From: Tissierellia bacterium
GTDB taxonomy: Bacteria; Bacillota; Clostridia; Tissierellales; Dethiosulfatibacteraceae
Reading direction: 5' to 3'
Length of the DNA stretch: 5,555 bases
NCBI GenBank assembly: GCA_007116605.1
Contig: SKID01000341.1
Span: 1-5,555, forward strand
Part shown: piece after piece, positions 1-5,145 of the stretch
Layout: each line of letters starts with the position of its first letter
How positions within the stretch are numbered: the first letter of the stretch is position 1
Program-made: the position numbers and the translations under genes
The notes under the pieces: model-generated
Databases searched by the model: none
What the model saw: only the letters and a program-made list of their open reading frames with translations
Told to the model about the DNA's origin: nothing

Positions 1-153
1 AAGTCTTTAGGACAGGCCAATATTGAAGTCTTATTAATGGATACCGGTTTTAATCGTTATGAGAATCCCTCTTACCTAAAAAGAGTTTATCATTGGGAAG
101 AAATCTATCATCATCTTCAAGCTTTTCATCACAAACTTTTATCCATGGATTAG
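1..153 (+). CDS. C-terminal end of an unidentified protein (5' partial)
   Basis: Frame 1 is open from the window edge to a TAG at 151-153 and gives the last 50 residues of a protein that begins outside the window. The tail is rich in aromatic and histidine residues (a GFNRYENPSYLKRVYHWEE stretch, then an HHLQAFHHKLL helix-like end). I do not recognise the family. The GF...PSYLKRV spacing faintly recalls the second helix of an AraC-type DNA-binding domain, but the rest does not fit well enough to name it. The codon use is ordinary for the window. It is read in the same direction as pyrP, but pyrP has its own promoter and attenuator, so the two are probably separate units. I see no strong terminator directly after this stop codon. 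Confidence 0.6.
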   Translation, partial: KSLGQANIEVLLMDTGFNRYENPSYLKRVYHWEEIYHHLQAFHHKLLSMD

Positions 154-195
154 TTGTCATATGAGCCAGATTGGAAAAATGTTTGATCTTTTTTA

Positions 196-224
196 TTGAC
201 TTTTTGCTCTTCATTCTTTATCAT
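196..224 (+). promoter_or_regulatory. sigma-A-type promoter of pyrP
   Basis: TTGACT at 196-201 and TATCAT at 219-224 are separated by exactly 17 bp. Each box differs from the consensus at one position. Transcription would start near 231-233, just ahead of the PyrR-binding stem that begins at 240. That is where an attenuator leader should start. Confidence 0.75.
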
Positions 225-239
225 TATGAATGGTAATAA

Positions 240-271
240 TCCTTTAAATTAGTCCGAGAGACTAACAAGGA
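240..271 (+). promoter_or_regulatory. PyrR-binding anti-antiterminator hairpin
   Basis: The lower stem pairs TCCTT (240-244) with AAGGA (267-271). A TAAA bulge (245-248) faces a single C (266). The upper stem pairs TTAGTC (249-254) with GACTAA (260-265) around the loop CGAGA (255-259). The AGTCC-GAGAG core, the purine-rich internal bulge and the lower stem match the RNA recognised by the UMP/UTP-responsive regulator PyrR in Bacillota pyr leaders. Compared with the usual ARUCCNGNGAGGYU the loop is one base shorter and one closing G is an A, so affinity may differ. When PyrR binds, this hairpin holds bases 267-271, which the antiterminator needs, and termination is favoured. PyrR itself is not encoded in the window. 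Confidence 0.85.
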
Positions 272-299
272 GATATAAAGACTGATTTATAACTTCTTG
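266..299 (+). promoter_or_regulatory. antiterminator of the pyrP leader
   Basis: CAAGGAG (266-272) pairs with CTTCTTG (293-299) with one G-U wobble. After an A-A mismatch, TATAAA (274-279) pairs with TTTATA (286-291), and the loop is GACTGA. The structure uses both the right arm of the PyrR hairpin and the left arm of the terminator, so it excludes both. It should form when PyrR is not bound (low pyrimidine nucleotides) and let RNA polymerase read into the permease gene. Confidence 0.8.
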
Positions 300-318
300 C
301 CCTGTCAAGAAGTTTTTT
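291..318 (+). terminator. attenuator terminator before pyrP
   Basis: AACTTCTTG (291-299) pairs perfectly with CAAGAAGTT (306-314) across the loop CCCTGT. A run of T follows, 313-318, the first two bases of which close the stem. This is an intrinsic terminator lying 43 bp ahead of the pyrP start codon. Its left arm is shared with the antiterminator, so it is conditional. Confidence 0.88.
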
Positions 319-360
319 GTCTGTCATGGGGTTATTATACATCATATTCCTGGAGGTTGT

Positions 361-1590
361 ATGTCAACAAAAAAAATCGTTTTAGGTTTTCAGCACTTAT
401 TAGCTATGTTTGGTGCCACCGTTCTCGTTCCCATTCTTACAGGTTTAAATCCCTCAATTGCACTTTTATCTGCCGGTATTGGTACACTAATTTTCCATTT
501 TATTACAAAAGGCAAAGTACCTGTCTTCCTCGGATCTAGCTTTGCATTTATAGGCGCTATTTATATGACCCTTGCTAACGAAGGTATTGGTGCTGTGAAA
601 GCAGGTGTTATCGGTGCAGGTCTTATTTATATCTTAATGTCTATTATTATTCAAGTCGTAGGTTCTGATAAAGTCAGATCATTTTTCCCACCCATTGTCA
701 CAGGTCCAGTTATTATGGTCATTGGACTTCGATTAGCTCCTGTAGCCTTATCCATGTCAGGTTACAGTTTTAATCCCGAGACACAAATCGGTGCTTTTGA
801 TAGCACAAGCCTACTCATCGCTTCTGTTGTCGTCCTAACCATGATTGTGGTTTCTATTTTTGCTAAAGGCTTTTTTAAACTGGTTCCTATCCTAATTGCA
901 GTAGGTGTAGGATACTTAGCTTCCATCCCTCTAAACTTAGTTGATTTCTCGCTCATTACTTCTGCTCGATGGTTTGGTTTTTCACCAGAAGCCGTCAATC
1001 ATTTAACCACCTGGCCCGTTTTGTCCATTTCAGGCATTACTGCCATTGCCCCTATTGCCTTAGTTATTTTTATCGAACACTTTGGAGATATCACCACAAA
1101 TGGCGCTGTTGTTGGCAAAGATTTTTTCAAAGATCCTGGTGTTCATAAAACCATGTTAGGTGACGGAGTAGCTACCCTTGCAGCTGGTTTATTAGGTGGA
1201 CCTGCTAATACCACATATAGTGAAAACACCGGTGTTTTAGCTGTGACAAAAGTATACGATCCATCTATTCTAAGATTGGCTGCCATATTTGCTATTATTC
1301 TCAGTGTTGTGGGAAAATTTGGTGCGCTGATTCTTTCAATCCCTGTACCCGTCATGGGAGGTGTGTCCATCATCTTATTTGGTATGATTTCAAGTGTTGG
1401 TGTCCGAACCATGGTGGAAGCAAAATTAGACTTTGCACATTCAAGAAATTTAATTATCTCAGCCTTAATATTAGTTTGTGGTATTGCTATTGACAATGTA
1501 TTTATTGGTGGCACTTTGTCATTATCAGGATTGGCCATCGCTGCCTTTATAGGAGTGGTTTTGAACAAAGTCCTACCTGAATCTATTTAA
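361..1590 (+). CDS. pyrP: uracil permease (NCS2 family)
   Basis: This 409-residue integral membrane protein most likely imports uracil by proton symport (UraA/PyrP group of the NCS2 nucleobase transporters). The N-terminus GFQHLLAMFGATVLVP and the following PSIALLSAGIGTLIFHFITKG stretch are typical of UraA/PyrP. Two acidic residues match the substrate-binding pair of E. coli UraA: E239 in IEHFGD and E288 in NTTYSENTGV. The PVPVMGGVS loop and the long alternating hydrophobic segments fit the 14-helix fold, and the length is close to the usual 420-435. One departure is D243 where E. coli UraA has a histidine (EHVGH); I believe this EHxGD form also occurs in other Bacillota permeases. The ATG is preceded by GGAGG at 352-356, 4 nt away. 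The gene stands alone behind a PyrR attenuator, which strongly supports a pyrimidine rather than a purine substrate. The symbol uraA is equally used. Confidence 0.93.
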   Translation: MSTKKIVLGFQHLLAMFGATVLVPILTGLNPSIALLSAGIGTLIFHFITKGKVPVFLGSSFAFIGAIYMTLANEGIGAVKAGVIGAGLIYILMSIIIQVVGSDKVRSFFPPIVTGPVIMVIGLRLAPVALSMSGYSFNPETQIGAFDSTSLLIASVVVLTMIVVSIFAKGFFKLVPILIAVGVGYLASIPLNLVDFSLITSARWFGFSPEAVNHLTTWPVLSISGITAIAPIALVIFIEHFGDITTNGAVVGKDFFKDPGVHKTMLGDGVATLAAGLLGGPANTTYSENTGVLAVTKVYDPSILRLAAIFAIILSVVGKFGALILSIPVPVMGGVSIILFGMISSVGVRTMVEAKLDFAHSRNLIISALILVCGIAIDNVFIGGTLSLSGLAIAAFIGVVLNKVLPESI

Positions 1591-1649
1591 TCATCTGTAT
1601 TGAATGAAGAATCTTTCTAAACCCACCTTTCTATAAGTAAGGAAAAACT

Positions 1650-1694
1650 AAACCCCTCCGTTAGATTTCTTAAATCTTTTAACGAAGGGGTTTT
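1650..1694. terminator. bidirectional terminator between convergent genes
   Basis: AACCCCTCCGTTA (1651-1663) pairs with TAACGAAGGGGTT (1680-1692) with a single C-A mismatch. The top can be extended by GATTT/AAATC (1664-1668 with 1672-1676). On the plus strand the stem ends in TTTT (1691-1694). On the minus strand it ends in TTTAGTTTTT, from the A-run at 1643-1652. It can therefore stop transcripts from both pyrP and the converging diguanylate cyclase gene, whose stop codon is 4 bp away. Confidence 0.9.
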
Positions 1695-1697
1695 CAA

Positions 1698-3230
1698 TTA
1701 CTCACTCTTTCTGACTTGGTTTCTTCCCGAAGTTTTTGCTTCATACATGGCTAAATCGGCTCGATTAATTAATGTATCAAGGGACTCCTTTTCTTGGATT
1801 GTAGCCACACCTAAACTCGCTGTAACTTGTCCTACTTTAGGAAATAAATGGGCTTCTATATTTTTTCGACAACGTTCTGCAATGATGGCTGCTTCTTCTA
1901 AACCGGTTTCTATTAATAGCATTAAAAATTCTTCCCCACCCCAACGGGCAACAATGTCTTGTTTTCGAACAGTCTCTTTTAAGACCTCTCCCATCTGGAC
2001 TAACACTTCATCTCCTATGCCATGACCATACTGATCATTAATCCTCTTAAAGAGGTCTATATCTAACAAAACGACTGATATGGATGAATCATATCGTTCA
2101 AATCTTTCTACCTCTCGTTCAGCAATTTCAACTAATTTGTGACGATTATATAATCCAGTTAACTTATCTGTTGAAGATAATATTTCTAACTCATATTGCT
2201 TTTTCTGATAGATAAAGGTTGAAACAAACAGTAAGATAAATAATGCGCTGACCAATAAGATATCTCTACCTACACTGTCATAAAAAGTGATCACATTATC
2301 CTGTTCTGATATCCCGATAAAATAAGCCACTGGTTCACTAGAAATATTTTCAATCGCCTTAAATTGAACAAGATAGTCTGTACCTTGATAATAAATCACT
2401 CGATTAAAGCTTTCTTTAGAAGCCAACACATTGGGTTCTTTATCCATTAGTCTCCCAAACAAAAAACAACGGGTTTCTTCTATAGAAGAACAATCTCTAT
2501 TGGCTACTCCCATAATGTTAAGATCTGAATAATATCCAGGCAAATAAGGATGTAATTCGTAATTAGACTGTTGGTCTGCAAATACAATTCTTTCAACTAC
2601 TTCTTGATCTATGACAAAAAAAGTATCAATCTCAGGGTACAAGTCTTTTAACACTTCCATTAATGATGCCATTGAAATCGATACTTCTACCGACCCCACA
2701 TGGGTGTTGTTATGAAATAAAGGATACACAAAGCGATAGCCATTAAAAATACGTCCTTCCTCAAAACCAAACACATATCTATGTTCAGTATTAGCCAATC
2801 GAATAGAGTCCCTAACATCCATTAAATTATCACCAAAATTTGAGGGAGAATGAAATCGTAAAAAACTATCTCCATTAGCTAAATGAAAATGCAGTTGTCT
2901 AAAATCATGCTGGATAATTAACTCGTAATCAAAGAAGAGATGGTTATAAAGAGCCTGTCTGATAGGAATCTTTTCTATATCTGTTCTATGATTGGCATCA
3001 TACATCAGTTCCATCACATAGGGTTGATCAATCACTTGTTTAAAAACATAATTAGAAAATTTTTCATATGTGCTCAAAGTTGTCATTATTTTTGATGAAA
3101 AGGCTTCCATTTCTGTTGCTAGATAATTTCTTTGCTTGTCTTCATAATTGTTGACCAAAGCCAGGACAATAATGCCATATAGAATAATACCGACTATTGT
3201 TAAAGCTATCCAACTCTTATATCTTTTCAT
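1698..3230 (-). CDS. membrane diguanylate cyclase with extracytoplasmic Cache-like sensor
   Basis: The 510-residue protein should make cyclic di-GMP from two GTP in response to an external signal. A membrane helix lies at about 7-27, a sensor region outside the membrane at about 28-320, a second helix at about 323-341, and a cytoplasmic GGDEF domain at about 350-508. In the sensor, LHFHLANGDSFLRFHSP (113-129), the GFEEGRIFNGYRFVYPLF segment and HVGSVEVSIS (177-186) resemble the dCache_3 type of double Cache domain. The catalytic half has DKLTGLYNR (355-363), LDIDLFKRIND (389-399, metal-binding D390), the active site GGEEF (431-435) and an RKQD inhibitory site (422-425) five residues before it. 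It should therefore be active and feedback-inhibited. C247 and C255 in the sensor could form a disulfide. ATG follows GAGGAAGAAG at a suitable distance. The gene has its own promoter; the ligand is unknown. Confidence 0.92.
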   Translation of the reverse strand: MKRYKSWIALTIVGIILYGIIVLALVNNYEDKQRNYLATEMEAFSSKIMTTLSTYEKFSNYVFKQVIDQPYVMELMYDANHRTDIEKIPIRQALYNHLFFDYELIIQHDFRQLHFHLANGDSFLRFHSPSNFGDNLMDVRDSIRLANTEHRYVFGFEEGRIFNGYRFVYPLFHNNTHVGSVEVSISMASLMEVLKDLYPEIDTFFVIDQEVVERIVFADQQSNYELHPYLPGYYSDLNIMGVANRDCSSIEETRCFLFGRLMDKEPNVLASKESFNRVIYYQGTDYLVQFKAIENISSEPVAYFIGISEQDNVITFYDSVGRDILLVSALFILLFVSTFIYQKKQYELEILSSTDKLTGLYNRHKLVEIAEREVERFERYDSSISVVLLDIDLFKRINDQYGHGIGDEVLVQMGEVLKETVRKQDIVARWGGEEFLMLLIETGLEEAAIIAERCRKNIEAHLFPKVGQVTASLGVATIQEKESLDTLINRADLAMYEAKTSGRNQVRKSE

Positions 3231-3271
3231 ACTTCTTCCTCGCGTTATTTATTAGTTAGTGATAACAAACT

Positions 3272-3300
3272 ATTGTATCAATTTTATATAAACTTGCCAA
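3272..3300 (-). promoter_or_regulatory. promoter of the diguanylate cyclase gene
   Basis: Read on the minus strand, TTGGCA (3300-3295) and TACAAT (3277-3272) are separated by 17 bp. Transcription would start near 3265, giving a leader of about 35 nt with no attenuator. A short inverted repeat, GTTAT at 3244-3248 with ATAAC at 3262-3266, overlaps the expected start point and could be an operator. That part is weak. Confidence 0.65.
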
Positions 3301-3344
3301 TTTACCAGATGACTAATTGCGCTAACACAAGTCCTGATTGATAT

Positions 3345-3392
3345 CTCATTCTCAAACTGTCCATGATTCACCTCATCAGAGTATTGAGTCCA
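3345..3392 (-). repeat. two imperfect direct repeats, TGGAC-N9/11-ATGAG
   Basis: On the minus strand TGGAC-N11-ATGAG (3392-3372) is followed by TGGAC-N9-ATGAG (3363-3345), about 29 bp apart. Tandem short motifs of this sort occur at the ends of some insertion sequences, notably IS21-like ones. No transposase is present, so this is at most a remnant end. Confidence 0.35.
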
Positions 3393-3407
3393 GTGACACC
3401 CAAGCAA

Positions 3408-3421
3408 GTTAAACGTTTTCA
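3408..3421. promoter_or_regulatory. cre-like 14-mer (possible CcpA site)
   Basis: The minus strand reads TGAAAACGTTTAAC. This fits the catabolite-responsive element consensus TGWAANCGNTNWCA at 12 of 14 positions, failing only at the final CA. It lies about 110 bp upstream of the diguanylate cyclase -35 box, far for direct repression, and may be chance in AT-rich DNA. Confidence 0.2.
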
Positions 3422-3440
3422 AAACTGATGATAGGTATTA

Positions 3441-3469
3441 TTTTACAACATTATGGTATGATTGTAAAA
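3441..3469. repeat. AT-rich inverted repeat
   Basis: TTTTACAA (3441-3448) pairs perfectly with TTGTAAAA (3462-3469). CAT (3449-3451) pairs with ATG (3458-3460) past one bulged A, leaving the loop TATGGT. No T-run follows on either strand, so it is not a normal intrinsic terminator. It could be an operator, an RNA-stabilising stem at the end of the trp transcript, or a chance palindrome. Confidence 0.5.
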
Positions 3470-3713
3470 GTAAAATTATGTTAAATCTCATTATTATCTG
3501 AAAACTATAGTGATTATCCTTACTAATAGAAGGGAGTAGGTTGATATTTGAACAATCACTTACCGGACTAAGCAGATAATTTAGTTCATTTTTAAACATT
3601 TTACTGAGTCGCGCCTTAGTTAATGTCATCATCTCCAATTCTTTCTTTCTTAACGCAAGGTATCAAATGTGAAGCAACGAAATGAATGCTGATAATTATT
3701 AATACTCAGTCGA

Positions 3714-3746
3714 TAAAAAACACCTGATTATTTAATAAGCACGTGC
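3714..3746 (-). terminator. weak terminator-like hairpin over the trpF stop codon
   Basis: On the minus strand GCAC (3746-3743) pairs with GTGT (3723-3720, one wobble), TG (3741-3740) with CA (3726-3725) and TTAT (3738-3735) with ATAA (3731-3728). The TAA stop codon forms the loop and two mismatches interrupt the stem. Five T follow (3719-3715). The stem is AT-rich and imperfect, so termination may be partial, but I see no better candidate downstream of trpF. Confidence 0.4.
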
Positions 3747-3768
3747 CTTTTCAATAAAACACCTGATT
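3717..3768 (-). repeat. 13-bp direct repeat: end of trpF and just after its stop
   Basis: The plus-strand motif AAAACACCTGATT occurs at 3756-3768, inside the trpF tail (codons for IRCF), and again at 3717-3729, beyond the trpF stop. The copies are exactly 39 bp apart, so the second is in the same frame. It would read IIRCFLSTEY and then a stop, against KIRCFIEKARAY and a stop in the gene. This looks like a duplicated or recombined tail of trpF. Confidence 0.75.
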
Positions 3769-4367
3769 TTTTGGGGGTCTTTCATTCCATTCGTCTCTAC
3801 ACCTGAACTCACATCCACCCCTAAAGGACCTATTATCTTAATCCCTTGATCTACATTATCAATATTGAGCCCTCCAGCTACAATGATATTGGGATATATT
3901 TTGCCAAAATCGCTTAATTTTTCCCATGAAAATGCCTCTCCTGTTCCACCGTAAAGGGAACTGACTTTTTTATCAAGAAGAATTTTATCTGCCATTTCAT
4001 AAGCCTTTAACTGTTTATGGATCACATCTATTGTTTCATCACCAATTCTTATTGCTTTCCATACTTCAAAACGATACTTGTCTTTTAATGCTAGTATCTT
4101 TTTTATCTTATCGGGTGATTCATCTCCATGGCATTGTAATACTTGGACGCCTTGTTCTAATATTTTTCTTAGACCATCTATAGGTTCATTAACCACGACT
4201 GCGACTGAAATAATCGTTACATCTAGTGCTCTAATCATTTCCTTTATATTTTCCAGATATACCTGTCTTTTACTTTTTGCCATCACAAATCCAGCATAAT
4301 CAGGCTTATATAGATTTATGTTCATCACATCTTGTATGTTTTGTAACCCACAAATCTTAACTTTCAT
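3732..4367 (-). CDS. trpF: phosphoribosylanthranilate isomerase
   Basis: The 211-residue cytoplasmic (beta/alpha)8-barrel enzyme converts N-(5'-phosphoribosyl)anthranilate to CdRP, the third step of tryptophan synthesis from chorismate. The family marks are all present. KICGL (4-8) carries the catalytic C6 and LQCHGDES lies at 77-84. LLDKK contains the general-acid D132. The phosphate-binding parts are YGGTGE (139-144), VAGGLN (163-168) and GVDVSSGVE (183-191). Length is normal for the family. ATG is preceded by GAGAGG (4381-4376) inside the trpC coding region, and the first 11 nt overlap trpC, so translation is probably coupled. In many Bacillota trpB follows at once; here the operon appears to end. 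Its tail is partly repeated after the stop codon. Confidence 0.96.
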   Translation of the reverse strand: MKVKICGLQNIQDVMNINLYKPDYAGFVMAKSKRQVYLENIKEMIRALDVTIISVAVVVNEPIDGLRKILEQGVQVLQCHGDESPDKIKKILALKDKYRFEVWKAIRIGDETIDVIHKQLKAYEMADKILLDKKVSSLYGGTGEAFSWEKLSDFGKIYPNIIVAGGLNIDNVDQGIKIIGPLGVDVSSGVETNGMKDPQKIRCFIEKARAY

Positions 4368-5145
4368 CGATAAAACCTCTCAACTCTTTCAATTTAAATG
4401 AGATATCTTGGCTTTTCATTAGTGTTTCCCCAATTAAAACACCTTTAACACCTGCCTGCTCTAACTTCTCAATTTGATGTCTGTTGTGTAAGCCACTTTC
4501 GCTGACTACAATGATTTCATTTGGAATATAAGGCAACAAGGATAGTGTTCTTTCCACATCCACATGAAATGTCTTTAAATCTCGATTATTCACACCAATA
4601 ATTTCTGCACCTGCTTGTAAGGCTATCAGTATCTCTTCCTTATCATGCACCTCAACTAAGCTGGATAAACCTAAAGCTGAAGCTAATTGGAGGTACTCCT
4701 TTAATTGCTTACTTGACAGGAGGCTTGTAATTAACAATATGGCATCTGCTCCCAGCAGTTTGCTTTCAAAAATTTGATACTCATCAATAATAAAGTCTTT
4801 TCTAAGAAGGGGTACAGTCACAATCTCTTTAACTTTTGATAGATAATCAGGCGAACCTAGAAAAAAATCCTCCTCTGTCAAAACAGAAATAGCTTCCACT
4901 CCTGTGTTATATATGACTGCATAATCAAGATATGCAAAGGGGTCACACAATACCCCTTTAGAAGGCGATGCTTTTTTCAGTTCTCCAATGATATGTATCT
5001 TTTTACCTGCATCCATAGCCCCTCTAAAGTCTCTTTGCTCGATCTTTATCTCTTCAGCGACCTGCCTTTTTAATCGAGTTAAGGGTTTTAGTTTTTTTTG
5101 ATAAGCTACTCGTTGTTGTTTTTTATTAATAATTTTATCAAGCAC
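4357..5145 (-). CDS. trpC: indole-3-glycerol phosphate synthase
   Basis: The 262-residue cytoplasmic (beta/alpha)8-barrel enzyme closes the indole ring, turning CdRP into indole-3-glycerol phosphate with loss of CO2 and water. The catalytic set known from the family can be read off. GELKKASPSKG (54-64) holds E55 and the K57/K58 pair, and SVLTEEDFFLGS lies at 87-98. PLLRKDFIID (112-121) carries K116, LVEVH E165, IGVNNRDL N186 and VVSESG E216 with S217. VLIGE near 236-240 is the phosphate end. The start is GTG, not ATG: it is preceded by GAGGGAG with a 5-nt gap, and the family's N-terminal helix begins there. It overlaps the end of trpD by 8 nt and the start of trpF by 11 nt. It is a stand-alone enzyme, not the TrpC-TrpF fusion found in enterobacteria. 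Confidence 0.96.
   Translation of the reverse strand: MLDKIINKKQQRVAYQKKLKPLTRLKRQVAEEIKIEQRDFRGAMDAGKKIHIIGELKKASPSKGVLCDPFAYLDYAVIYNTGVEAISVLTEEDFFLGSPDYLSKVKEIVTVPLLRKDFIIDEYQIFESKLLGADAILLITSLLSSKQLKEYLQLASALGLSSLVEVHDKEEILIALQAGAEIIGVNNRDLKTFHVDVERTLSLLPYIPNEIIVVSESGLHNRHQIEKLEQAGVKGVLIGETLMKSQDISFKLKELRGFIDES
4376..4381 (-). promoter_or_regulatory. trpF ribosome binding site inside trpC
   Basis: GAGAGG on the minus strand lies 8 nt before the trpF ATG and within the last codons of trpC. It fixes the trpF start and supports coupled translation. Confidence 0.7.

Larger units (their letters stand above)
3231..3731. other. 501-bp gene-poor gap between trpF and the diguanylate cyclase gene
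   Basis: Both flanking genes are read on the minus strand. The gap holds the diguanylate cyclase promoter, a 20-bp-class imperfect direct repeat, a long AT-rich inverted repeat, a cre-like sequence and the likely end of the trp transcript. The longest open frame (3438-3638, minus, 66 codons) starts with TTG, has no well-spaced ribosome binding site and matches no family I know. No tRNA, CRISPR or riboswitch fold that I recognise is present, including no visible c-di-GMP riboswitch. trpB or trpA remnants could not be made out in any minus-strand frame. Confidence 0.6.

Noticed and set aside
154..195. Terminator after the first partial gene
   Set aside because: A T-rich run is present near 188-195, but only a four-base stem can be drawn before it.
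297..539. 80-codon plus-strand ORF overlapping the start of pyrP
   Set aside because: It begins with TTG inside the attenuator terminator, has no ribosome binding site and runs out of frame through the conserved pyrP N-terminus. It is a shadow frame.
762..998. 78-codon minus-strand ORF inside pyrP
   Set aside because: Shadow frame of the permease gene with no supporting motif.
1143..1568. 141-codon minus-strand ORF antisense to pyrP
   Set aside because: It lies fully inside the well-conserved permease gene and shows no family motif and no start signals.
1747..2025. 92-codon plus-strand ORF inside the diguanylate cyclase gene
   Set aside because: Antisense to the conserved GGEEF domain, with no independent evidence.
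3365..3425. Possible hammerhead ribozyme core (CTGATGAG on the minus strand, GAAA upstream)
   Set aside because: The CTGATGA and GAAA boxes cannot be joined by the required stem II and no suitable stems I and III form.
3231..3440. Possible c-di-GMP riboswitch or T-box ahead of the diguanylate cyclase gene
   Set aside because: None of the conserved boxes of GEMM-type riboswitches or T-box leaders is visible, and the predicted promoter leaves a leader of only about 35 nt.
3438..3638. 66-codon minus-strand ORF in the gap after trpF
   Set aside because: The first codon is TTG, the nearest GGAG abuts the ATG codons too closely, and the protein shows no recognisable domain. It remains possible as a tiny or decayed gene, but I do not annotate it.
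4078..4299. 73-codon plus-strand ORF inside trpF
   Set aside because: Antisense to conserved trpF motifs; a shadow frame.
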